Positions 1 through 8,163 of a stretch of DNA of 64,000 bases are shown piece by piece. Below the pieces are notes generated by a model. That model saw only the letters and a list, made by a program, of their open reading frames with translations. It did no database searches and was not told where the DNA came from. The translations under genes were made by a program, and so were the position numbers. Every line of letters starts with the position of its first letter. Within the stretch, counting starts at the first letter, position 1. Source of the DNA: CAZGUG01 sp964625335 (GTDB taxonomy: Bacteria > Bacillota > Clostridia > Ch29); the NCBI GenBank assembly GCA_964625335.1, contig CAZVBE010000008.1, positions 20,892 to 84,891 on the forward strand, in the 5' to 3' direction.

Positions 1-106
1 CAACCCTGCAACTTATATTCCCCCAGGTTGCAGTCACAAGGCCTTTTTCCAGCATTCCCCGCCCTGCTTCCAACACCTCTGCCCTTGCCTTTTCGATGCT
101 GTCCAA
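1..106 (-). CDS. Class II aldolase/adducin family protein (5' fragment)
   Basis: Only the first 35 codons are inside the window; the gene continues past the left edge. The start is a TTG at 106, eight bases after an AGGAGG. The translated N-terminus contains GLVTATWGNISCRV, the opening signature of class II (zinc) sugar-phosphate aldolases such as fuculose-phosphate aldolase and MtnB. It follows mtnP by 18 bases in the same operon. The context with mtnA and mtnP suggests it acts on 5-methylthioribulose-1-phosphate, either as a DHAP-shunt aldolase (giving DHAP and methylthioacetaldehyde) or as an MtnB-type dehydratase. The fragment is too short to separate these. Confidence 0.75.
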   Translation of the reverse strand, partial: MDSIEKARAEVLEAGRGMLEKGLVTATWGNISCRV

Positions 107-124
107 TGCTCCATCCTCCTTTTT

Positions 125-895
125 CTAAAGCCTTATTATTCCCTTGCTGCAGCTGCATTTATTCCCGTATTGTTCAGAGGCAAATACGTCTGTAAAAAGT
201 CCTGTTAATTTGTCCCTTCCCCTTTTCATAATTTCAAATATCTCATGGTGAGAAATTGGCTTCTCCACCATACCGTTGCACCAGTTGGTAACTATTCCCA
301 CAGCGCTGTAGCACAGACCTAACTCCCTTGCCAGCACCACTTCAGGGACATTCGTCATTCCCACCATATCGCCGCCTATCAGTCTGAAATATTTTATCTC
401 AGCCTTTGTTTCAAACCTGGGGCCTTCCACACAGATGTAAGTGCCCCTGCCTTCTATACCTGCGCCGGTATGTTTGCCTTTTTTCTCCAATGCGCTTATA
501 AGCTCAGGGCAGTAGGGATCCGCCATGTCGGCGTGTATAACCCCTTCCTCACCGTCATAAAAGGTAACCGCCCTTGTTTTGGTAAAATCAATAAACTGGT
601 CCAGAACCACAAGGCTGCCGGGAGGGAAAGACGGGTTAAGCGACCCCACCGCAGCGGTGGCCAGCACCCTTTTCACACCCAGCTGCTTGAGCGCCTTAAT
701 ATTGGCCCTGTAATTTATCCTGTGAGGAGGCAGCGAGTGCCCCTCTCCGTGCCTTGGCAGAAAGGCGATGTCCCCGCCGTCCGCCCTTTGTATGTACAGC
801 CTGACTGTACCGTAGGGCGTTTTTATATCCTGCCGGCAACCTTTGCCGCCAAGCTGGTAAACCCCTGTGCCTCCTATTATGGCTTTTTGTACCAA
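125..895 (-). CDS. mtnP: S-methyl-5'-thioadenosine phosphorylase
   Basis: Purine nucleoside phosphorylase family member (256 aa) that cleaves MTA with phosphate to adenine and 5-methylthioribose-1-phosphate. Visible motifs are the N-terminal phosphate loop IIGGTGVYQL, FLPRHGEGHSLPPHRINYRANI, the TAAVGSLNPSFPPG segment and GGDMVGMTNVPEVVLARELG, all typical of MtnP. The reading frame is open further upstream into mtaD, but the likely start is TTG at 895, eight bases after GGGAGG and 13 bases after the mtaD stop. The adjacent mtnA and aldolase make MTA salvage the natural role. An inosine/guanosine phosphorylase is the less likely alternative. Confidence 0.9.
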   Translation of the reverse strand: MVQKAIIGGTGVYQLGGKGCRQDIKTPYGTVRLYIQRADGGDIAFLPRHGEGHSLPPHRINYRANIKALKQLGVKRVLATAAVGSLNPSFPPGSLVVLDQFIDFTKTRAVTFYDGEEGVIHADMADPYCPELISALEKKGKHTGAGIEGRGTYICVEGPRFETKAEIKYFRLIGGDMVGMTNVPEVVLARELGLCYSAVGIVTNWCNGMVEKPISHHEIFEIMKRGRDKLTGLFTDVFASEQYGNKCSCSKGIIRL

Positions 896-908
896 CAGCT
901 TTACCTCC

Positions 909-2201
909 CTATCTGTTAAACAGCCGTTTAAGGCTGTTGTCCACCTCGTAAAATATCCTTTCTTCGTCAATACCGGTAAGCCTGCCCTTTTCCACAAGTG
1001 TTTTTCCGTCCACCATCGTGTAGGCAACATCCCCGCCGTTGGCGGCGTATACCAGATTTGAAATAAGGTCATGCTGCGGATAAAGATGGGGCTTATTCAT
1101 ATCAACCAGTATTAAGTCCGCCTTCATGCCTTCCTTAAGCATACCCGCTTTATCGTCAATGCCAAGGGCCCTGGCACCGTTTATTGTTGCCATCTCAACA
1201 GCTCTTACTGCAGTCAGGGCCTCGGCATCCATACAGCCCACCTTCTGCAGCAGGGCGGCACTTCTCATCTCGCTTATCATATCCAGGTTGTTGTTGCTGC
1301 ACGAGCTGTCTGTTCCAAGGGCTACGTTAATTCCCATGTCTGACATTTTTTGCACCGGAGCAATTCCACTGGCCAGTTTCATATTGCTCTGAGGGTTGTG
1401 AACAGCGTTTACGCCGCTTTCCTTAATTATCCCCATATCACTATCCGACAAATACACGCAGTGGGCGCCTATGACTTTGTGCTTTAAAAGCCCTGCTTCC
1501 TTTGCGTATTCCAGCGGCGTTTTTCCGTACCTTTCCTTCATCTGACTGATTTCGTCCAACGTCTCGGCCAGGTGTATATGTATCTTGGACCCCAGCTCCT
1601 GGGCCAGGTCTCCTACCATGGTCAAAAATTCCGGGACGCAGGTATAGGGTGCATGGGGGCCAAGGGAAACGTTTATTCTTCCATTAGCTTCGCCGTTCCA
1701 CTGCCGGTAAAACCTTCTGCAGTTTTCCATCCTTTCTAGCCAATCATCATTTGAGCTTACCATGCCGAAGGATAGATCCGCCCTTATACCGGCCTCGCTT
1801 ACCGCCTCCGCCACCTGATCCATGAAAAAGTACATATCCGCAAAGGCAGTGGTACCGCTCTTTAGCATTTCCGCAATACTGAGGAGCGCGCCCCAGTACA
1901 CGTCCTCACCGGTCAGGCCCTCCTCTACCGGCCATATCCTCTCGCTTAGCCATTTCATAAGCGCAACGTCGTCGCCATAGCCCCTCATCAGCGACATCGC
2001 CGAATGGGTATGACTGTTTATCAACCCGGGCAGAGCGGTCATACCGCTTCCGTCTATTGTCCTGTCAAACCTGCCGGCCGTCTCCCTTACCGTACCCGCA
2101 TATAATATTTTGTCGTCCTGGATTTCTATTTGTCCCACCCTGTATATATCATCCGGTTTTATCATGGTGAGTATGCTGCAGTTTTTAATAAGTATCCTCA
2201 T
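909..2201 (-). CDS. mtaD: 5-methylthioadenosine/S-adenosylhomocysteine deaminase
   Basis: Amidohydrolase-superfamily enzyme of 430 aa. Metal-site motifs are NSHTHSAM (about residues 61-68), HIHLAETLDE (about 205), GAHCVYLSD (about 240) and LGTDSSCSNNN (about 295). They match the MTA/SAH deaminase (TM0936-like) group, which converts MTA and SAH to the inosyl derivatives. The start is ATG at 2201 after GGGAGGG. It sits between mtnA and mtnP in one operon, so the pathway may have both a phosphorolytic and a deaminative branch. Related deaminases act on other purines or triazines, so substrate is inferred from context. Confidence 0.85.
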   Translation of the reverse strand: MRILIKNCSILTMIKPDDIYRVGQIEIQDDKILYAGTVRETAGRFDRTIDGSGMTALPGLINSHTHSAMSLMRGYGDDVALMKWLSERIWPVEEGLTGEDVYWGALLSIAEMLKSGTTAFADMYFFMDQVAEAVSEAGIRADLSFGMVSSNDDWLERMENCRRFYRQWNGEANGRINVSLGPHAPYTCVPEFLTMVGDLAQELGSKIHIHLAETLDEISQMKERYGKTPLEYAKEAGLLKHKVIGAHCVYLSDSDMGIIKESGVNAVHNPQSNMKLASGIAPVQKMSDMGINVALGTDSSCSNNNLDMISEMRSAALLQKVGCMDAEALTAVRAVEMATINGARALGIDDKAGMLKEGMKADLILVDMNKPHLYPQHDLISNLVYAANGGDVAYTMVDGKTLVEKGRLTGIDEERIFYEVDNSLKRLFNR

Positions 2202-2252
2202 GGTTTTCCCTCCCTATCATCTCGCAGTGCAAACGCCGGTAAGACACCCGCT

Positions 2253-3284
2253 TCAGGTTCGCAAACGGCTGAGTTTGTCCCCGAAGGGGCCTTTGATAAC
2301 CCCACTCTCGGTTATAATTGCGGTAATGTACCTGCTGGGTGTCACATCAAAGGCGGGGTTATACACTGCTATGCCATCCGGCGCTATCTTCATGTTGTCT
2401 ATATACGTTACTTCCTTACTGTCCCTTTCCTCTATCACGATATCTTCACCGGTTTTAATATCAAAATCGATGGTGGTGGTGGGTGCCACCACATAAAAGG
2501 GTACATTGTTCTCATGGGCAATTACCGCCACGTTGTAAGTGCCAATCTTGTTTGCCGTATCACCGTTAAGGGCAATACGGTCTGCCCCCACCAGCACAAG
2601 GTCTATCCTGCCATCCTTCATAAGGATTCCGGACGCATTATCGGGTATCAGCGTGGCAGGTATTTTATCCTGCAAAAGCTCCCAGGCGGTGAGGCGTGCG
2701 CCCTGCAGCCTTGGCCTTGTCTCGTCAACAAAAACGTGGACCTTTTTGCCCTTCCTGTGGGCGGCCCTTATCACCCCCAGGGCGGTCCCGAATTCCACAG
2801 TAGCAAGGCTGCCGGTATTGCAGTGGGTTAATATGTCTGCCACCTGGGGTACCAACTCGCTGCCGTACTCCCCTATTTGGCGGTTTGTGTTTATGTCGTC
2901 CCCCGCAATTTTCTCCGCCGCTTTGAGTATCCCTTCGAAAATTTGCCGGGGCTCTTTGTCCCTGTTTTGGCTGATGACCTGTTCTATTTCCCTGAGAGCC
3001 CAGAATAGATTAACCGCCGTTGGCCGGGTGGCAGCAAGCTCCTTTGAAGCCTCCTCTATCCTTAAAAGGAATTCGGGCCTCCCAAGGCAGCAAAACTTAC
3101 CTGCCGCTAACGCCATGCCATAGGCAGCGGTGGCCCCTATGGCCGGCGCGCCCCTTACCAGCATATCCTTTATTGCAGTGGCTACTTCCCGGTAATCGTC
3201 GCACCTCTTGTATTCAAGGGTTTGCGGCAGCTTCCTCTGGTCAATTATCTTAACTTGGTCATGTTCCCAGATAACCGTTCGCAA
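2253..3284 (-). CDS. mtnA: Methylthioribose-1-phosphate isomerase
   Basis: Member of the eIF2B-like aldose-ketose isomerase family (343 aa), converting 5-methylthioribose-1-phosphate to the ribulose form. It shows VRGAPAIGATAAYG near residue 45, the catalytic-Cys region THCNTGSLAT, DETRPRLQGARLTAWEL, and VGADRIALNGDTANKIGTY carrying the catalytic Asp. The start is TTG at 3284 after AAGGAGGG. It is the first gene of the MTA operon and is divergent from pgpA. The intergenic space is only about 125 bp, and I saw no SAM riboswitch in it. Confidence 0.93.
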   Translation of the reverse strand: MRTVIWEHDQVKIIDQRKLPQTLEYKRCDDYREVATAIKDMLVRGAPAIGATAAYGMALAAGKFCCLGRPEFLLRIEEASKELAATRPTAVNLFWALREIEQVISQNRDKEPRQIFEGILKAAEKIAGDDINTNRQIGEYGSELVPQVADILTHCNTGSLATVEFGTALGVIRAAHRKGKKVHVFVDETRPRLQGARLTAWELLQDKIPATLIPDNASGILMKDGRIDLVLVGADRIALNGDTANKIGTYNVAVIAHENNVPFYVVAPTTTIDFDIKTGEDIVIEERDSKEVTYIDNMKIAPDGIAVYNPAFDVTPSRYITAIITESGVIKGPFGDKLSRLRT

Positions 3285-3348
3285 GCTTAAATCCCTCCTT
3301 TACTCTATAGTATATACAACTTTTTTTCCCGGAATCCTCCAGCCACAT

Positions 3349-3377
3349 TTGTAACTAACCTAAAAATGTATTAAAAT
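3349..3377 (+). promoter_or_regulatory. Candidate sigma-A promoter for pgpA
   Basis: TTGTAA at 3349-3354 and TAAAAT at 3372-3377 are separated by 17 bases, and lie about 35 bases before the TTG start of the YutG-like gene. Neither box is perfect, so this is a moderate prediction. Confidence 0.4.
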
Positions 3378-3410
3378 GGGTATACTATTCTTCAAAGGGA
3401 GGTCTTTGAC

Positions 3411-3899
3411 TTGCAAGAACTGGTAATAAGCATGATAGAAAAACGGGGCGTTAAGATGGAGGAAATAGCCGAGATAGTTTTTGAGCTGCAAAAGAATTAC
3501 CTTCCCATTTCCCTGGACATGTGCCTTGATGTGGTAAAAAGCGTTCTGGAAAAACGCGAGGTGCAAAACGCTGTGCTTACCGGTATATCATTGGACATTG
3601 CAGCCGAAAAAGGGCAGGTTGAAGAGCCGCTTATTTCGATACTGCTGGCGGATGAACCCCTCTACGGCGTGGATGAAATATTGGCCTTAAGCATCACAAA
3701 TATATACGGGTCCATCGCATTTACAAACTTTGGCTATATAGACAGGCTGAAAATGGGCGTTTTGGCAAAGCTAAACCGGCCCACCAATGTACAGTGCAAC
3801 ACATTTTTGGACGACCTGGTTGCGGCTATAGCTGCGGCCGCATGCTCCAAGCTGGCCCACGGTTTCGAAAAAAGAAAAACGATGCAGGAGCAAGATTAG
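3411..3899 (+). CDS. Phosphatidylglycerophosphatase A family protein (YutG-like)
   Basis: 162-aa soluble protein resembling the PgpA/YutG family, which dephosphorylates phosphatidylglycerophosphate to phosphatidylglycerol. Conserved stretches are GSIAFTNFGYIDRLKMGVLAKLN (about residues 102-124) and NTFLDDLVAAIAAAAC (about 131-146), with acidic residues typical of the metal site. It starts with TTG at 3411, eight bases after GGGAGG. It stands alone, divergent from mtnA and convergent with the next gene. YutG-type proteins lack the membrane helices of E. coli PgpA, as here. Confidence 0.75.
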   Translation: MQELVISMIEKRGVKMEEIAEIVFELQKNYLPISLDMCLDVVKSVLEKREVQNAVLTGISLDIAAEKGQVEEPLISILLADEPLYGVDEILALSITNIYGSIAFTNFGYIDRLKMGVLAKLNRPTNVQCNTFLDDLVAAIAAAACSKLAHGFEKRKTMQEQD

Positions 3900-3908
3900 T
3901 CCCTGCAT

Positions 3909-4607
3909 CTAAATTTCAACGTATTGTAAAAAGAAATGGAAGAATTCAGCCGTACTGAGCTGTGCCAATGGAAGCACCACTCCGGTTGCTTTCTGAAAGG
4001 ATTTCTCACTTTTACTTAATTTCACCGTATCCCGGTATTGTGAGGATATCCTGGCATTTTCCCAAACAAACTGCGCTGGGCTTTCATGCCTTCCATAATT
4101 GCCGCCGCTGGATACCAAATAATCGGTAAACCTTTTCTTCGCCCATTGTTCGTATCTCCTGTGGCCCGGCGAGATGGAATTGGCAGCATGCTGCGGTACG
4201 CACAAATCCTGCACTATATGAACTGCAGCTCCCAGGTAAAACATTGCTTTGTTGTGTTTTCCTTCTCTCCAGCTTCTTGCTGCCCTGTCGGAATACCAAA
4301 TGGTCTCGTCAATGGCGTTTGCAAATTTGAGCTTGCCCTTTCCGGTGTCGGGGTCAAAATAATGGGTTATATTCTTCCACCCTATATCCGCCCAGTTCAC
4401 GCCTTTATTAAGCTCTCTGGTGTAATATTCAATAATGTTTGCGTAATTTTCGTAACCGTCGTTCCTGAGTATCTCTATTGCCTGGCTGTTGAAAAACTGA
4501 TGACAGTAATTAATATGAGCCCTGGCCGGCTGAAGAGTGCTTGTAAGCCCCATCAGCCATCTTGCTCCGTAGGTTAGATATGAATGGCCCACTACGTTTA
4601 CATCCAT
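3909..4607 (-). CDS. Zinc-dependent phospholipase C-like protein
   Basis: 232-aa protein of the alpha-toxin/zinc phospholipase C fold family. Likely metal-site segments are WADIGWKNITHYFDP (about residues 74-88), FYLGAAVHIVQDLCVPQHA (about 122-140) and GHRRYEQWAK (about 147-156). Secreted members start with a signal peptide that exposes an N-terminal Trp; none is visible here, so the protein appears cytoplasmic or is exported some other way. It converges on pgpA with nine bases between the stops. The lipase activity itself is inferred from the fold. Confidence 0.7.
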   Translation of the reverse strand: MDVNVVGHSYLTYGARWLMGLTSTLQPARAHINYCHQFFNSQAIEILRNDGYENYANIIEYYTRELNKGVNWADIGWKNITHYFDPDTGKGKLKFANAIDETIWYSDRAARSWREGKHNKAMFYLGAAVHIVQDLCVPQHAANSISPGHRRYEQWAKKRFTDYLVSSGGNYGRHESPAQFVWENARISSQYRDTVKLSKSEKSFQKATGVVLPLAQLSTAEFFHFFLQYVEI

Positions 4608-4660
4608 TTTGTTCTCCTTGATCTAAATAATTTTCGTGCGTTTTCAAAAAACATACATAT

Positions 4661-4689
4661 AGTATAACACAGCAGCCAGCAGACTGTAA
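4661..4689 (-). promoter_or_regulatory. Candidate promoter for the phospholipase C-like gene
   Basis: On the minus strand, TATACT (4666-4661) is preceded by TTACAG (4689-4684) with a 17-base spacer, about 55 bases before the ATG. The -10 box is good and the -35 is weak. Confidence 0.35.
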
Positions 4690-4719
4690 GTAAAAAATAT
4701 ATTGGTTTTCAGTAAGATT

Positions 4720-4749
4720 TTGTTGCCACTGCTATTTTTAAACTATACT
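4720..4749 (+). promoter_or_regulatory. Candidate promoter for tRNA-Thr
   Basis: TTGTTG at 4720-4725, an 18-base spacer, then TATACT at 4744-4749. The predicted start falls roughly 40 bases before the mature tRNA 5' end. Confidence 0.5.
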
Positions 4750-4797
4750 TGCATAATTGATTGGGCAGAATTATAATGAAAGGCGGAGGTTTTTCAT

Positions 4798-4872
4798 GCC
4801 AACGTAGCTCAGCGGTAGAGCGACGCACTCGTAATGCGTAGGTCGTGGGTTCAAGTCCCATCGTTGGCTCCA
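4798..4872 (+). tRNA. tRNA-Thr (anticodon CGU)
   Basis: Complete cloverleaf. The acceptor stem pairs GCCAACG (4798-4804) with CGTTGGC (4862-4868). The anticodon stem pairs ACGCA with TGCGT around loop CTCGTAA, with anticodon CGT at 4830-4832. The T arm contains GTTCAAGTC. The CCA end is encoded at 4870-4872. A terminator follows within a few bases, so it is transcribed alone. Confidence 0.95.
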
Positions 4873-4876
4873 ATAA

Positions 4877-4915
4877 AAATGCGGCAGGGGACGGTTCTCC
4901 CTGCCGCATTTTTAT
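4877..4915 (+). terminator. Rho-independent terminator after tRNA-Thr
   Basis: An 11-bp stem (4879-4889 with 4899-4909) is followed by a T-rich run. The loop carries GGGACGGTTCT, a motif that recurs inverted in the direct repeats at 9127-9204. Confidence 0.85.
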
Positions 4916-4952
4916 TACTGTATTGAGATGATTGCCTGATAGACTACCGTTA

Positions 4953-5507
4953 TCAGACCTTGGCTTGCCCTTCCCGTTTCAATTCCGTATAACACTTAAA
5001 GGTCTTGCCGTCAAAGCATACAAAACATACCTTTTCCAAAACGTCGCACGGATATACCTCAAGTTTACCTTTGACTGTCCTGTAGGCAATGCGGGAAGCC
5101 CGCTCCACCGGATAACCATAGACACCTGTACTAATGGAAGGAAATGCTATGGTTTTGACTCCATTTTGTACGGCAAGTTCTATGGAATTAACATAGCATG
5201 CTTCAAGCAGTTTGGCTTCCCCATGGTCTCCTCCCCGCCATACTGGGCCGACGGTATGGATAACGTACTTTGCCGGCAGCATGTATCCTTTGGTAATCTT
5301 AGCCTCCCCGGTCCTGCAGCCTCTCAGGGTTTTGCACTCCGCAAGCAATTCTTTCCCTGCCGCTCTATGTATGGCTCCGTCAACACCGCCGCCTCCAAGC
5401 AGGCTGTTGTTTGCGGCATTTACTATAGCATCCACTTCCAGCTTTGTAATATCTCCTTTTATTATTTCGATTCTGCCTTGGGCAAAATACGTTTCATCGT
5501 TATTCAT
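4953..5507 (-). CDS. Macro-domain protein, O-acetyl-ADP-ribose deacetylase type
   Basis: 184-aa single macro domain. Visible ADP-ribose-binding motifs are GDITKLEVDAIVNAANNSLLGGGGVDGAIH (about residues 17-46) and SISTGVYGYPVERAS (about 121-135). This is the pattern of YmdB/MacroD-type hydrolases that remove acetyl or ADP-ribosyl groups. It starts at ATG 5507 after GGGAGG. It has no evident operon partner. Confidence 0.9.
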   Translation of the reverse strand: MNNDETYFAQGRIEIIKGDITKLEVDAIVNAANNSLLGGGGVDGAIHRAAGKELLAECKTLRGCRTGEAKITKGYMLPAKYVIHTVGPVWRGGDHGEAKLLEACYVNSIELAVQNGVKTIAFPSISTGVYGYPVERASRIAYRTVKGKLEVYPCDVLEKVCFVCFDGKTFKCYTELKREGQAKV

Positions 5508-5754
5508 ATTATCAACCTCCCTGGTTTTATTCTACCAGTTATTATGTCAGTGTAAATCATTTACTTGTGAGCCCTTTCTACAGTCTTTCGGTGAATAATA
5601 GGACTAACTGCCGGAAAACCTATACCGGTACCTTCCTTTGGAAGGTCTCCTACCCTTCTTCAGTTATTTTGAACGCATTTTTCAAGGTTTCTGGTGAAGT
5701 GTCAGATATGGTCTTATGGGAATAACTAACGCCCATAATGCCTCTTTATTATAT

Positions 5755-6198
5755 CTATTTTTTCTTCCCTGTTCCTTTATATAGATTTAGAATAACATTT
5801 GCCGGGAACAGACGATGCTCAAACAGTATACCCATAGATAAGGCAGCCTGTACCGATCCGATTGCAAAATATAATACATGGAGTAAGGTGACAGAACCAA
5901 GCATTATGCACTGCACAATAATCCAAATTACCAGGGCCCAACTAAATACGCTGCTTATATAACCCTGGTATCGCAGCCTGAAGCGGAACATTAAAGCGCT
6001 GAAGATATTCCCCAACCCGATAACTGTAAACAGTATAATGCCGGGTATCAGGAAATTGTCAAAGGGTGAGTTTTTCAAGTATTCCGCCGGCACACCAAGG
6101 GGTTGGAAAGGATCTGTAATAGCAGCAAATCCCCCGGCCAAAGCCCCTATTCCTACAAATAGATGCAACCCTATTAATATCCAATATGTTTTTTTCAT
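5755..6198 (-). CDS. Hypothetical four-helix membrane protein
   Basis: 147-aa protein with about four hydrophobic helices (near residues 5-25, 44-68, 80-105 and 108-130) and a basic C-terminus ending KGTGKKK. I do not recognise a family. The frame is open upstream, but ATG at 6198 is best placed, six bases after AGGGGG. It has no partner on its strand. Confidence 0.6.
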   Translation of the reverse strand: MKKTYWILIGLHLFVGIGALAGGFAAITDPFQPLGVPAEYLKNSPFDNFLIPGIILFTVIGLGNIFSALMFRFRLRYQGYISSVFSWALVIWIIVQCIMLGSVTLLHVLYFAIGSVQAALSMGILFEHRLFPANVILNLYKGTGKKK

Positions 6199-6364
6199 GA
6201 TCATCCCCCTTAATATTTGGCAGCAATTCACTGCTGATAAGTTTTCTCCCATGCAGCCGGTTTAAGCAAATACGGTGTCAATTATATCAAACGTCTATAT
6301 ATTTTCAACCGACTTTATGCGACTGGTTAATACCCGTCATATTGAAACCTTCTGCTTTTTACCA

Positions 6365-6393
6365 TTGACTTGTCGAAACAGAATATATATACT
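6365..6393 (+). promoter_or_regulatory. Sigma-A promoter for the Fe-S membrane protein
   Basis: TTGACT at 6365-6370, a 17-base spacer, and TATACT at 6388-6393. This is a strong match, about 50 bases before the ATG. TACCCC just after the -10 could pair with GGGGTA in the ribosome site, which might limit translation. Confidence 0.65.
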
Positions 6394-6442
6394 ATACCCC
6401 AGTATGGTTTGTTTGTGTACAATATATGTTGGGGGTAATACC

Positions 6443-6895
6443 ATGAAGAAAAAATCGTACTTAAAATGGTCCTGGGTTTTTATGATTGCATTTATTATGC
6501 TTTCCATACTTGATATACGGTTTGGCCTGCTTGGCCTAATTTGCATGACTGTGCCAGTATATCATGCTCTGCGCGGCAGGGGAAAAATTCACTGTTCCCA
6601 TTACTGTCCAAGGGGCTCTCTATTGGGAAATTTTCTCGGGCACATCTCTTTGGGAAACAACCTTCCGTCTCAGGTTAAAAGAAAAAATGTAAAAAATCTT
6701 CTGTTGGGTTTTATGATTGTTATGTTTACGATATCCCTCGCCCGTGCGGGTTTAAATTTGGAAAGGATGGCCTTTACCGTATTCAGGATGATGATGTCTT
6801 CGCTGTCAATAGGAGTTATTATGGGAGTTGTTTTCAAGCCCAGAAGCTGGTGCCAGGTATGCCCCATGGGACACGCCACCAGCCTTTTGAAATGA
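6443..6895 (+). CDS. Small membrane protein with two CP-type iron-sulfur motifs
   Basis: 150-aa membrane protein resembling half of a NapH/NosR-type polyferredoxin. It has an N-terminal helix pair (about residues 8-42), CSHYCPRGS (about 51-59), two more helices, and CQVCPMGH near the C-terminus. Each motif has a CP pair typical of the 4Fe-4S sites of membrane electron-transfer proteins, but full CxxCxxxCP ligand sets are absent. ATG at 6443 follows GGGGGT. Function is unknown; electron transfer or a metal-responsive role is possible. Confidence 0.6.
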   Translation: MKKKSYLKWSWVFMIAFIMLSILDIRFGLLGLICMTVPVYHALRGRGKIHCSHYCPRGSLLGNFLGHISLGNNLPSQVKRKNVKNLLLGFMIVMFTISLARAGLNLERMAFTVFRMMMSSLSIGVIMGVVFKPRSWCQVCPMGHATSLLK

Positions 6896-6900
6896 AGGTC

Positions 6901-6944
6901 AAAGCAGCGGATTCGTTCTGGAAAAACCCGCTGCTTTTTTTGTT
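6901..6944 (+). terminator. Rho-independent terminator
   Basis: A 10-bp stem (6901-6910 with 6928-6937) ends in a run of T. It lies immediately after the Fe-S membrane protein and just before the convergent AraC gene end. Confidence 0.85.
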
Positions 6945-6948
6945 GTGA

Positions 6949-7824
6949 TTATTCCCTTTTCGTTATTGGTATCCATATTTCGCTTTTAAAGGTTGGCGAG
7001 GTTACATCTTTATGTTCGCACCACAGTATTTCCGGTCCCTCTGTGATTTCAAAATTCGAGGATGGAAACCATTCGGAGTAGATGCGTCCCCAGACCTCTT
7101 GCAACGTATCGGGAAAAGGTCCCACCGACTGAAACACCGCCCAGGTTGTTGCCCGGACTTCAAGCTGTGCCAAATCATCCGGACATTCTCCGGTTGTTGC
7201 CACGCCAATATAATGGTCAAGTTCCCCTTTTTCCTCCATACGGCCTTCCGAGAAGTTAGTTGATGCCTGGATTATCCCCGGTGGCTCGGTATTCGAGAGA
7301 CTCTCGAGCTTGTATATCATCTCTTCGTTAAGCTGCTGCCACATGGCATCAATCTCTGGATTGGCCCCCTTAAAAATTATAGGCACTCTTTTCATAATGC
7401 CCACTATGCGAAAGGATTCCTTTTCAATAATACGATAATTCATTTCACTTCCCCCTTTGACTGATAGCTGGAAGGCCATTTTGGGATAGGCTTTCAGCGG
7501 CTTACCATTATTCCTTGCTTCGGATGGTGTTAAGCCGTGCAGGCTGTGGAATGCCCGGGTGAATGAATCCGGCGAGCCGTATCCGTATTTTACGGCAACA
7601 TCAATTACCCTTGCGTCACTGTCGTTAAGCTCAAAGGCTGCACGGGTAAGCCGCCTGCGGCGGATGTACTCGGACAGCGTAACGCCCGCAAGGAAGGAAA
7701 ACATCCTCTTAAAATGATATTCCGAGCAGCGGGCCAGCCTTGCCACTTCCCTGTAGTCAATATCACCGGTTAGGTTTTCTTCAATATAGTTTAATGCCTC
7801 ATTCATGCTTTTAAGCAAATCCAT
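6949..7824 (-). CDS. AraC-family regulator with GyrI-like effector domain
   Basis: 291-aa protein. An N-terminal AraC double helix-turn-helix covers roughly residues 8-105, with YREVARLARCSEYHFKRMF and VAVKYGYGSPDSFTRAFHSL. A C-terminal GyrI/BmrR-type ligand-binding domain (about 128-290) ends IWIPITKRE. Such regulators usually sense small hydrophobic compounds or drugs. ATG at 7824 follows GGGAGG. No obvious target gene is adjacent. Confidence 0.88.
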   Translation of the reverse strand: MDLLKSMNEALNYIEENLTGDIDYREVARLARCSEYHFKRMFSFLAGVTLSEYIRRRRLTRAAFELNDSDARVIDVAVKYGYGSPDSFTRAFHSLHGLTPSEARNNGKPLKAYPKMAFQLSVKGGSEMNYRIIEKESFRIVGIMKRVPIIFKGANPEIDAMWQQLNEEMIYKLESLSNTEPPGIIQASTNFSEGRMEEKGELDHYIGVATTGECPDDLAQLEVRATTWAVFQSVGPFPDTLQEVWGRIYSEWFPSSNFEITEGPEILWCEHKDVTSPTFKSEIWIPITKRE

Positions 7825-7951
7825 TTATATGACCTCCCTGCATCAATAGAATAGCAGAAAGTATATGTAGTAGCCCGACATTTGGTGCACAGATTTGCAG
7901 GATTAATTAATTCTGATGCGGCAGGGCCATTCTCCCCATACCGCAGTCCGT

Positions 7952-8119
7952 TTAAACTGCAAATCGGTTAATCGCCGCTATCATCAGGGATATTGCTATT
8001 GCCGGGTATGCATACCACGATATTTTTTTGTATCGCCAAATAACCGGATGTTTTATCAGACTGCCACAAAGCTTACACCCTTCAAAACATCGTTCACAGC
8101 ATTTATATACGCCTTCCAT
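7952..8119 (-). CDS. Possible small Cys-rich membrane protein
   Basis: A 55-codon frame starts MEGVYKCCERCFEGCKLCGS and is followed by one hydrophobic segment (about residues 35-50). The five clustered Cys plus a helix resemble a zinc-ribbon membrane anchor. It lies 44 bases after the 48-residue microprotein on the same strand. The AAAGGA upstream touches the ATG, so translation initiation looks poor. The frame could instead be chance or a decayed gene end. Confidence 0.3.
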   Translation of the reverse strand: MEGVYKCCERCFEGCKLCGSLIKHPVIWRYKKISWYAYPAIAISLMIAAINRFAV

Positions 8120-8163
8120 TCCTTTTTTTGTCGTTCAAATGCCTGCGGCCGGTTTTGGTAATG

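Noticed and set aside
3285..3348. Looked for a SAM riboswitch upstream of mtnA
   Set aside because: The intergenic space is only about 125 bp shared with pgpA and none of the SAM aptamer blocks are visible.
5650..5736. 28-codon minus-strand frame MGVSYSHKTISDTSPETLKN... downstream of the membrane protein
   Set aside because: Composition looks protein-like and GAGG lies four bases upstream, but there is no recognisable family and the spacing is poor. Not enough to call a gene.
7916..8161. 81-codon plus-strand frame
   Set aside because: It is antisense to the small minus-strand frames, with no ribosome site; the minus strand has better gene-like features.
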